Shown: one piece after another, positions 1-5,699 of the stretch | How positions within the stretch are numbered: position 1 is the stretch's first letter | Layout of the letters: every line of letters begins with the position of its first letter | Origin: AM-2324 sp964225135 | Lineage (GTDB): Bacteria > Bacteroidota > Bacteroidia > Chitinophagales > Saprospiraceae | NCBI GenBank assembly: GCA_964225135.1 | Contig: CAXQNQ010000218.1 | Location: 1 to 8,547, forward strand | DNA: 8,547 nt | Direction of reading: 5' to 3' | Made by a program: the position numbers and the translations under genes | Notes under the pieces: generated by a model | Told to the model about the DNA's origin: nothing | Seen by the model: only the letters and a program-made list of their open reading frames with translations | The model's database searches: none

Positions 1-1014
1 CGTAACTTGAACAAAATCATTGATATCAATTATTATCCAATTCCGGAGGCTCGTAACTCTAATATGAGGCACAGACCAATTGGAATAGGTGTTCAAGGAT
101 TAGCAGATGCCTTTATCAAAATGAGATACCCATTTGATAGTGAAGAAGCTAAGCAGTTGAACAAAGACATTTTTGAAACGATGTACTTCGCAGCAGTTAG
201 CGAATCTAATCAATTAGCGATTGAGGAAGGTACTTATCCAACATTTGAAGGGTCACCAGCATCAGAAGGTATACTTCAATTCGATATGTGGAATGTAACA
301 CCTTCTGATAGATGGGATTGGAGTGAGTTAAGAACAAGCGTAAAGGAGAAAGGTATTAGAAATAGTTTACTTTTAGCTCCAATGCCAACGGCATCAACGT
401 CTCAAATTCTTGGAAATAATGAGTGCTTTGAGCCGTTTACATCGAACATCTACTCTAGAAGAACACTTTCTGGGGAATATATCATAGTAAATAAATACTT
501 ATTAAAAGACTTAGTAGGTCTAGGTCTTTGGAATGATGAAATGAAGCAACGCCTGATGGCAGCCAATGGGTCTATTCAAAATTTTGATGAGATTCCAGCG
601 GATATCAAAGAAATCTACAAAACGGTTTGGGAAATCAGCCAGAAAGTAGTGATTGATATGTCAGCTGATCGTGGAGCCTACATTTGTCAAAGTCAAAGTA
701 TGAACCTGTTCTTAGAGAATCCAAACTTCTCTAAATTATCTTCTATGCACTTCTACGCATGGAGTAAGGGACTTAAAACAGGTATGTACTACTTGAGATC
801 CAAAGCAGCTGTAGATCCAATTAAGTTTACAATTAAGCAAAGTTTACAAGCTGATAGAGTAAGTAAAACTGCCGATGGAGGTTCTAATTTAGAGCAATTA
901 AACAATGATCAAACGCAAGTGGATCCGAATCAACAAAATTTCCAAATGTCTACTGCTGATGAGCCGAAGGCATGTAGCTTAGATGATCCTGATTGTTTGA
1001 TGTGTGGTAGTTAA
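1..1014 (+). CDS. nrdA: Ribonucleoside-diphosphate reductase large (alpha) subunit, C-terminal part
   Basis: Class I ribonucleotide reductase alpha chain, which reduces ribonucleoside diphosphates to deoxyribonucleotides in the cytoplasm together with a radical-generating beta subunit (not in the window). The frame is open from base 1, so the gene starts upstream; 337 residues remain, roughly the C-terminal 40% of the family. Visible landmarks are the substrate-phosphate loop PMPTASTSQILGNNECFEP (residues about 127-145 of the fragment), the adjacent tyrosines of MYYLRSKAA (263-264) that correspond to the radical-transfer Tyr pair, and a flexible Q/N-rich tail ending in CLMCGS, whose Cys332/Cys335 should be the redox pair that re-reduces the active site. 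The thiyl-radical cysteine lies in the missing part. The tail closely resembles the eukaryotic RRM1 ending, as recalled from the family. A TTG at base 7 is an internal Leu codon, not a start. An intrinsic terminator follows directly, so this is the last gene of its transcript. Confidence 0.96.
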   Translation, partial: RNLNKIIDINYYPIPEARNSNMRHRPIGIGVQGLADAFIKMRYPFDSEEAKQLNKDIFETMYFAAVSESNQLAIEEGTYPTFEGSPASEGILQFDMWNVTPSDRWDWSELRTSVKEKGIRNSLLLAPMPTASTSQILGNNECFEPFTSNIYSRRTLSGEYIIVNKYLLKDLVGLGLWNDEMKQRLMAANGSIQNFDEIPADIKEIYKTVWEISQKVVIDMSADRGAYICQSQSMNLFLENPNFSKLSSMHFYAWSKGLKTGMYYLRSKAAVDPIKFTIKQSLQADRVSKTADGGSNLEQLNNDQTQVDPNQQNFQMSTADEPKACSLDDPDCLMCGS

Positions 1015-1046
1015 GATTTAATTATATCGTTCAATAATCATCGTAC

Positions 1047-1078
1047 GGGCTCTTTTTCTTGGGAAAGAGCCCTTTTTT
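1047..1078 (+). terminator. Rho-independent terminator after nrdA
   Basis: Perfect 9-bp stem GGGCTCTTT (1047-1055) with AAAGAGCCC (1064-1072), an 8-nt loop and six T residues (1073-1078), 32 bases after the nrdA stop codon. The T tract is only on the plus-strand side, so it should not terminate the convergent sirtuin gene efficiently. Confidence 0.92.
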
Positions 1079-1091
1079 ATTGTAACGATTA

Positions 1092-1109
1092 TACAATTCC
1101 AAAATTGTA
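1092..1109. repeat. Short inverted repeat between nrdA and the sirtuin gene
   Basis: TACAATT (1092-1098) and AATTGTA (1103-1109) form a perfect 7-bp stem with a 4-nt CCAA loop. It lies 12 bases beyond the minus-strand sirtuin stop codon. It could be a weak 3'-end hairpin for that gene, but the stem is AT-rich and no clear T run follows on the minus strand, so a terminator call is not secure. Confidence 0.4.
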
Positions 1110-1121
1110 AAGCTGTAGTTG

Positions 1122-1811
1122 CTATGAAAGCAATATATCCAATAAGGCTGCCATACCATCCGTTGCTTTTTGCTCTATAAGTGTAATCCGATTGGAATCT
1201 AGGCCTATTGTGTTTTCTGCTGCTTTAGGATCGATATAATACACAGGACTATCTGCTGGGGCAAACTGAAATAAGGAAGCAGCTGGGTAGACCTGCATCG
1301 AAGTGCCAATAATTATGACTATATCAGCGGACATACATTCCATAGCTGCTGGCTCAATCATAGGAACTGCTTCTCCAAACCAAACGACTTGCGGTCTGAG
1401 CTGCCCACCTTTTGGACAGCAATCTCCTAGCTTCAAATCTTCCTCCCAAGGAATGATATAATCGGGGTCTATGGTAGACTTGACTTTCCGTAATTCTCCA
1501 TGCAAATGGATTACTTGGGAAGATCCAGCTCGTTCATGTAAATCATCTACATTTTGAGTAATGACTACTACTTGATACTTCTCCTCCAATGATTTAATAG
1601 CGTAGTGTGCAGGATTAGGTTCTACATTTTTTAGAGCTGCTCGTCTTTGATTATAAAAGGTTTGAACCAGTTTAGGATTTTTTCTAAACCCCTCAGGTGT
1701 AGCCACTTCCATAACATCATGACCTTCCCACAGCCCATCTGCATCCCTGAAGGTGGGGACACCACTCTCTGCACTTACACCGGCCCCTGTTAATACCACT
1801 ATCTTTTTCAT
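1122..1811 (-). CDS. cobB: NAD-dependent protein deacylase, sirtuin family (CobB type)
   Basis: A 229-residue class III (SIRT5/CobB-like) sirtuin, expected to remove acyl groups from protein lysines using NAD+, giving nicotinamide and O-acyl-ADP-ribose in the cytoplasm. The start is taken at MKKIVVLTGAG (ATG at 1811-1809) because the NAD-binding motif GAGVSAESGVPTFR (residues 9-22) begins immediately after it; the open frame continues upstream to 1865 but would overlap the divergent gene. Further motifs are TQNVDDLHERAG (85-96), the catalytic His104 in HLHGEL, LRPQVVWFGE (138-147) and GTSMQVYPAA (169-178). Tyr53 and Arg56 in FYNQRR match the Tyr/Arg pair that gives CobB and SIRT5 affinity for succinyl- and malonyl-lysine. 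The zinc module is reduced: only adjacent Cys131-Cys132 are seen where two Cys pairs are usual. Transcribed divergently from the CoA-transferase gene across 47 bp, with no clear Shine-Dalgarno site. Confidence 0.93.
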   Translation of the reverse strand: MKKIVVLTGAGVSAESGVPTFRDADGLWEGHDVMEVATPEGFRKNPKLVQTFYNQRRAALKNVEPNPAHYAIKSLEEKYQVVVITQNVDDLHERAGSSQVIHLHGELRKVKSTIDPDYIIPWEEDLKLGDCCPKGGQLRPQVVWFGEAVPMIEPAAMECMSADIVIIIGTSMQVYPAASLFQFAPADSPVYYIDPKAAENTIGLDSNRITLIEQKATDGMAALLDILLS

Positions 1812-1858
1812 ATCTTGAGGTTTTGATTGTTGAGCTTTCAATATTACAAATATTTCAA

Positions 1859-2929
1859 ATGACACCAGTATTCGAAGGATTGAAAGTTGTTGAATTGGCC
1901 TCTGTATTGGCAGGGCCTGCAGTTGGCATGTTTTTTGCCGAACTAGGTGCCGAAGTAATCAAGGTAGAGAATAAATTGACTGGTGGTGATGTAACACGAA
2001 CTTGGAAAACTGCTGGGGAGGAAAAAGATTCAGATGCATCTTCTTATTATTGGAGTATTAATTATGGAAAGAAAGTACAGTTTCTCAATCTAAAAGATGC
2101 TCAAGATTATCAAGTTTTAGTGGAGTTGATTAAGGAAGCAGATATAGTTATTTCCAACTTTAGGGGGTCAGTTGCAAACCGATTAAAGTTGGATTATAAC
2201 TCGATCAAAACTATAGATCCTACCATTATTTTTGCGGAATTAACAGGCTACCCTAAATCTGATCGTCCAGCTTATGATGTGGTTTTACAAGCAGAAACAG
2301 GCTATATGCACATGACGGGAGAACCCAATCGAACGCCTGTAAAAATGCCTGTGGCACTTATAGACATCCTCGCTGCTCATCAGCTTAAAGAAGGTGTTTT
2401 AGTGGCTTTAATTCAGCAGTTGAAAACAGGAAATGGTGCTCATGTTCAAGTAAACTTATTCGATACTGCTTTAGCCTCTCTGGCTAATCAAGCCACTAAT
2501 TGGTTGATAGGAAAACATATTCCAAAAGCTATGGGAAGTGCACACCCTAACATAGCTCCTTATGGTGATGTATTTGGGGGACGGGATGGAAAAATGTTTG
2601 TGCTTGCTGTAGGGTCGGATAAACATTTTGAATCCCTTTGCACTTGCTTAGGATTAAGTGAACTTAAGATGGATAATCGATTTAGAACCAATGCTGATCG
2701 TGTTGCACATCGGTTTGAATTAATTCCTTTATTAGAAGCTGAATTTGCCAAAGATACAGCTGCAAAATGGGTAGAACAGTTAACTACAAAGGCTGTACCT
2801 TGCGGTTTGATTCGAGATATGAAGGAAGTGTTTGATTTGGATATTGCAAAGGATTTGTTATTACACTACCCAGATAATCCTACTCGTCAAACGGTTCGTA
2901 CAGCGGTATTTAAAATTACTTACCCTTAA
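1859..2929 (+). CDS. CaiB/BaiF (family III) CoA-transferase family protein
   Basis: A 356-residue protein of the family III CoA-transferases, which move CoA between organic acids or act as racemases of 2-methylacyl-CoA esters (cytoplasmic). Family features include the N-terminal FEGLKVVELASVLAGPAVG (residues 5-23), AELGAEVIKVEN (27-38) with the CoA-contacting region, the NLKD and ADIVISNFR segments (77-102), and PAYDVVLQAETGYM (137-150), where Asp140 aligns by motif with the catalytic Asp that forms the acyl anhydride. VDxxD-like spacing appears as VQVNLFDTALA (197-207). The start is ATG 1859: the frame is open back to 1823, but residues before MTPVFEGLK do not fit the family and would run further into the divergent sirtuin's upstream region. 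Length is slightly under the usual 380-400. The substrate cannot be told from sequence. Its 3' end overlaps the convergent DUF6495-like gene by 14 bp and there is no intervening terminator. Confidence 0.92.
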   Translation: MTPVFEGLKVVELASVLAGPAVGMFFAELGAEVIKVENKLTGGDVTRTWKTAGEEKDSDASSYYWSINYGKKVQFLNLKDAQDYQVLVELIKEADIVISNFRGSVANRLKLDYNSIKTIDPTIIFAELTGYPKSDRPAYDVVLQAETGYMHMTGEPNRTPVKMPVALIDILAAHQLKEGVLVALIQQLKTGNGAHVQVNLFDTALASLANQATNWLIGKHIPKAMGSAHPNIAPYGDVFGGRDGKMFVLAVGSDKHFESLCTCLGLSELKMDNRFRTNADRVAHRFELIPLLEAEFAKDTAAKWVEQLTTKAVPCGLIRDMKEVFDLDIAKDLLLHYPDNPTRQTVRTAVFKITYP

Positions 2930-3404
2930 GTCCTGCAAGGGTTTTGTATAAGGCTCCATCCTTAGAAATTAAACAACCATTTTCTAGCATTTTGAAGATT
3001 TCTTGGTTGCGATCTCCTGCTTGATATCCTTTTTCAGCAGTATATATTTTAACAGCTGATCCAGAGGCTTGGACCATTTCCATGATTTGATTGGTGGATT
3101 GGTTTTTGGTGAAATCAATCTGCGCATTCCCTTCTACAAATAGTCCCATCATGACAATTTTATCTGCTTGGCAATGGAAAGTCTTTATATCATTCATGCT
3201 TTTGAATTCTAGGTATTCTGTTGTAGATACTACTTTATCTAGAACCTGATCACTAAATAACTCGATCAGCCCTTCCACTTTTTCATTATCCTGGTCCTTA
3301 AGATTTAACCAATCACTAGCTGTTACTTGATTACTAGCTAAAAATCGAATAAAATCTTGTTCAAGTTCTTTTAGTTCTGACTCTGTTAATCTTCTGTATT
3401 TCAT
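2916..3404 (-). CDS. DUF6495-like protein of unknown function
   Basis: A 162-residue protein whose N-terminus MKYRRLTESELKELEQDFIRFL resembles a Bacteroidota-restricted family I recall as DUF6495; function is unknown. No signal peptide or transmembrane segment is visible, so it is probably cytoplasmic. The first half (residues about 5-75) is charged and likely helical (LTESELKELEQDFIRFLAS, then EGLIELFSDQVLDKVV). The middle contains FHCQADKIVMMGLFVEG, and the tail ends in a Lys/Gly-rich GALYKTLAGLKGK. The start is set at ATG 3404-3402 because the family begins at MKYRR; an upstream in-frame ATG at 3428 would add eight residues. The coding strand opposes both flanking genes: its last 14 bases overlap the end of the CoA-transferase gene and its start faces the dehydrogenase gene across 54 bp. 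The gene call is firm, the family name less so. Confidence 0.8.
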   Translation of the reverse strand: MKYRRLTESELKELEQDFIRFLASNQVTASDWLNLKDQDNEKVEGLIELFSDQVLDKVVSTTEYLEFKSMNDIKTFHCQADKIVMMGLFVEGNAQIDFTKNQSTNQIMEMVQASGSAVKIYTAEKGYQAGDRNQEIFKMLENGCLISKDGALYKTLAGLKGK

Positions 3405-3415
3405 ATCTTCACAAT

Positions 3416-3430
3416 CAAATTTGTGCAAAT
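3416..3430. promoter_or_regulatory. Palindromic CAAATTTG / ATTTG-CAAAT element in a divergent promoter region
   Basis: The 54-bp gap between the DUF6495-like gene and the dehydrogenase gene contains the perfect palindrome CAAATTTG (3416-3423), followed by CAAAT (3426-3430), which also pairs with ATTTG at 3419-3423. It could be an operator or part of overlapping promoters: on the minus strand GATATTTG (3433-3426) matches the Bacteroidota -7 consensus TAnnTTTG at five of its six defined positions. AT-rich palindromes of this size arise readily by chance. Confidence 0.25.
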
Positions 3431-3458
3431 ATCTACATTCCTAGGTAAAAGTAAAACC

Positions 3459-4442
3459 ATGAAGCCAGTTCTTATACTGAATAAACCACATGAAGTACTT
3501 TTGGAAACCTTAAGTAAGCATCAAATTCCTTATGAAGCGGATTATGAGTCTTCTTATGAAAGGGTTAAAGCTAAGATCAAGGATTATTCGGGTTTGATAC
3601 TGAGGTCTAGGATAGCTCTTGACGCAGATTTTATAAAACAAGCTCAGCACTTGAAGTTTATTGCTAGGGAAGGAGTTGGGCTAGATCATATAGATACTGC
3701 TGCTTGTTCGCAATGCAATATTCCCGTATTAATTTCTCCTGAAGGAAGTAGAGACACTGTTGCAGAACATGCTATTGGCATGTTATTAAACTTAATGAAT
3801 CACTTGAGCAGATGTAACCAACAAGTCAAGCAAAATATTTGGAGTCGAGAAGAAAATAGGGCATTCGAACTCAAAGGAAAAATCGTTGGGATAATAGGCT
3901 ATGGTAACATGGGCCAATCTTTTGCCCAAAAAATACAGGGTTTTGATGTAGAAGTGTTGGCTTATGATAAATACAAGCAAGATTATGGCGATGATTTTGC
4001 AACAGCTGTATCACTTGAAGAGTTGCTCAATAAATCAGATGTAATAACTCTTCACATTCCCCTAGATGAGCAAAATACATACTTCGTCAATGATTCCTTT
4101 TTTGCTAAACTCAAGCGTCCTGTTTTCTTAATCAATACAGCAAGAGGTTTAGTATTGGAAACTGCAGCCCTAGTTAAGGCTATCCAAAGGGGTGAAGTTT
4201 TAGGAGCAGCATTGGATGTTTTAGAGTATGAGGATCAGTCTTTTGATCAACTTATGGATCTCGATCATTTAAAGCAGGAAAATGAGGATTATAAATTTCT
4301 AGTTGAATCGGATCAAGTTATCCTTAGTCCCCACATAGCAGGGTGGTCTTTTGAGAGCAAAAAAAAGCATGGAGAAGTACTTGGAATGAAGATTTTGGAC
4401 ATAATTGCACCTAAAAACTTAAAGGGCAGTACTTTGGCATAA
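3459..4442 (+). CDS. D-2-hydroxyacid dehydrogenase, phosphoglycerate dehydrogenase-like
   Basis: A 327-residue NAD(P)-dependent D-isomer 2-hydroxyacid dehydrogenase, interconverting a 2-hydroxy acid and its 2-keto acid in the cytoplasm; 3-phosphoglycerate (serine synthesis) is one possible substrate. The split substrate-binding domain (about 1-100 and 295-327) contains AREGVGLDHIDTAACSQCNIPV (69-90). The Rossmann domain carries GIIGYGNMG (144-152) with Asp170 at the end of the second strand, which favours NAD over NADP. Catalytic residues by motif are Arg229 (NTARG), Glu256 (ALDVLEYE) and His292 (SPHIAGWS). No ACT or other C-terminal regulatory domain follows, unlike many SerA proteins. Between Glu256 and His292 there are about 14 more residues than in typical members, very acidic and charged. 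Start is ATG 3459 (MKPVLILNK); an extension to 3423 has no family-like sequence. The next gene follows 47 bp later on the same strand. Confidence 0.9.
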   Translation: MKPVLILNKPHEVLLETLSKHQIPYEADYESSYERVKAKIKDYSGLILRSRIALDADFIKQAQHLKFIAREGVGLDHIDTAACSQCNIPVLISPEGSRDTVAEHAIGMLLNLMNHLSRCNQQVKQNIWSREENRAFELKGKIVGIIGYGNMGQSFAQKIQGFDVEVLAYDKYKQDYGDDFATAVSLEELLNKSDVITLHIPLDEQNTYFVNDSFFAKLKRPVFLINTARGLVLETAALVKAIQRGEVLGAALDVLEYEDQSFDQLMDLDHLKQENEDYKFLVESDQVILSPHIAGWSFESKKKHGEVLGMKILDIIAPKNLKGSTLA

Positions 4443-4444
4443 GA

Positions 4445-4478
4445 TTTGTCGGGAATTAGCATTTCTTTTTTATCTTTA
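4445..4478 (+). promoter_or_regulatory. Candidate Bacteroidota-type promoter for the asparaginase-like gene
   Basis: TTTG at 4445-4448 fits the -33 element, and TATCTTTA at 4471-4478 matches TAnnTTTG except for the last base, with a 22-base spacer. If used, transcription would begin near 4485, only about five bases before the GTG start codon, giving a nearly leaderless mRNA. That is a reason for caution; the gene might instead be co-transcribed with the dehydrogenase 47 bp upstream. Confidence 0.3.
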
Positions 4479-4489
4479 AAAGAAAAAAC

Positions 4490-5509
4490 GTGAAAATCAC
4501 TCTGCTAGCTACTTGTTTACTTGTCCTCTTGTGGGCATGTGATTCGGTGGATACCGCAAATGAAGCTCAAAATAGACCATCAGAAGTGCCTTATGCTATA
4601 GCTATTCACGGAGGTGCAGGTACTATTTTGAAAGCGAATATGACTGCTGAAATGGAAGCAGCATATACTCAAATCTTAGACTCTGTCTTAACCACAGGAG
4701 AAAAGATGTTAGAGGCTAATGCGGATGCAGTACAAGTTGTGATAGAAGTGATTAAAATCATGGAAAATTCACCTTTATTTAATGCAGGAAAAGGTGCTGT
4801 ATTTAATACAAAAGGTGAAAATGAACTTGATGCGTCTATTATGATAGGCGAAACGCAAGAAGCAGGAGCAATCGGTGGGGTTAGAAATATAAAAAATCCT
4901 ATCGAAGGTGCTTATGCTGTAATGACAAAATCAGAACATGTCCTCCTCACAGGAAAAGGTGCAGAACAATTTGCTGTGGAAGTAGGAGTAGATACTATAG
5001 ACCCCTCTTATTTTTATACCCAACGAAGATATGAATCCCTTCAACGTGCCAAAGCAGAAGAAAGCGGCACATCCATGTACATAAATCCAAACTATAAATA
5101 CGGAACGGTAGGTTGCGTGGTATTAGACCAATCTGGCAACCTTGCTGCGGGTACCTCTACGGGAGGTATGACGAATAAAAAATACAATCGCATTGGAGAT
5201 TCACCTATCATTGGTGCAGGAACTTATGCAGATAATAATACAGTAGCTATTTCATGCACTGGGCACGGAGAATATTTTATTCGCTATGCTGTTGCGCATG
5301 ATATTGCTGCTCGAATGGAATATGGAAATGTTTCTTTGAGGGAGGCATGTACAGATTTAGTAAATGGTAAGTTGGTTGAAAAAGGTGGTTCCGGAGGGTT
5401 GATTGCTGTAGATAAGGACGGGAACATTGAAATGCCATTTAATACAGAAGGTATGTATCGAGCAAGCTCAAATGGAGTAAATCGATATATAGGAATTTAT
5501 GGAAATTAA
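4490..5509 (+). CDS. Isoaspartyl peptidase/L-asparaginase (plant-type, Ntn-hydrolase), predicted lipoprotein
   Basis: A 339-residue member of the isoaspartyl peptidase/L-asparaginase family, which cleaves beta-aspartyl dipeptides and asparagine after self-cleavage into two subunits. The N-terminus MKITLLATCLLVLLWAC is a lipoprotein signal with a lipobox LWAC and lipidated Cys17, so the enzyme should sit in the periplasm or outer membrane. The mature part has IHGGAGT (39-45), FNAGKGAVFN (97-106), ELDASIM (112-118), the cleavage site with nucleophile Thr206 in YGTVGCVVLD, then GTSTGGMTNKK (221-231), RIGDSPIIGAGTYAD (234-248) and CTGHGEYF (256-263). All catalytic and substrate-loop motifs are present, so it should be active. 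The start is GTG 4490: an in-frame TAG lies at 4457-4459 and no ATG occurs before the signal peptide. The C-terminus ends soon after the NTEGMYRAS motif, as is normal. A glycosylasparaginase role is possible but the motifs fit isoaspartyl peptidases better. Confidence 0.93.
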   Translation: MKITLLATCLLVLLWACDSVDTANEAQNRPSEVPYAIAIHGGAGTILKANMTAEMEAAYTQILDSVLTTGEKMLEANADAVQVVIEVIKIMENSPLFNAGKGAVFNTKGENELDASIMIGETQEAGAIGGVRNIKNPIEGAYAVMTKSEHVLLTGKGAEQFAVEVGVDTIDPSYFYTQRRYESLQRAKAEESGTSMYINPNYKYGTVGCVVLDQSGNLAAGTSTGGMTNKKYNRIGDSPIIGAGTYADNNTVAISCTGHGEYFIRYAVAHDIAARMEYGNVSLREACTDLVNGKLVEKGGSGGLIAVDKDGNIEMPFNTEGMYRASSNGVNRYIGIYGN

Positions 5510-5529
5510 GACGCGAATTAGAAGCTGAG

Positions 5530-5569
5530 ATTTGGAAAATTACCAAATTTTGTTTTTGAATTTTTGGTA
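5530..5569 (+). terminator. Weak hairpin(s) downstream of the asparaginase-like gene
   Basis: ATTTGG (5530-5535) pairs with CCAAAT (5543-5548) over a 7-nt loop and is followed by a T-rich run to about 5557, a weak intrinsic-terminator layout 20 bases after the stop codon. The same CCAAA segment can instead pair within TACCAAA (5541-5547) with TTTGGTA (5563-5569), so two mutually exclusive folds exist. Both are AT-rich and low in stability. The rest of the 190-bp gap (5510-5699) shows no small gene that I can support. Confidence 0.3.
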
Positions 5570-5658
5570 GTTGTGGAAGTTGATTTTGTTTTGCCCCTGG
5601 CTCATTAGAATTTACAAAAAATTAATACTGAGGTGCGCTCAACTTTGAGATCTCCTCT

Positions 5659-5666
5659 TAAATTTG
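5659..5666 (+). promoter_or_regulatory. Candidate -7 promoter element upstream of the TonB-dependent receptor gene
   Basis: TAAATTTG exactly matches the Bacteroidota -7 consensus TAnnTTTG and lies 34 bases before the receptor ATG, which would give a leader of roughly 27 bases, a plausible arrangement. No TTG is found at the expected 17-23 base spacing upstream; the TTTG at 5644-5647 is too close. A separate promoter is expected here given the gap and the weak terminator before it. Confidence 0.4.
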
Positions 5667-5699
5667 ACAATAATTCTTTAAACAAATCTTTCACTGATT

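Noticed and set aside
7..1014. A complete gene starting at the TTG codon at base 7
   Set aside because: The frame is open to the window edge and the protein begins in the middle of a conserved ribonucleotide reductase segment, so it is a truncated gene, not a short complete one.
2560..2751. 63-codon minus-strand open frame
   Set aside because: It lies wholly inside the CoA-transferase gene on the opposite strand and its translation is low-complexity, without a recognisable motif.
3792..3980. 62-codon minus-strand open frame
   Set aside because: It is antisense to the conserved Rossmann segment of the dehydrogenase and shows no protein-like features of its own.
1122..4442. A sirtuin-based antiphage defence cassette
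   Set aside because: The sirtuin is a small CobB-type deacylase with housekeeping motifs, without fused effector domains. Its neighbours are metabolic enzymes and there are no mobile-element signatures.
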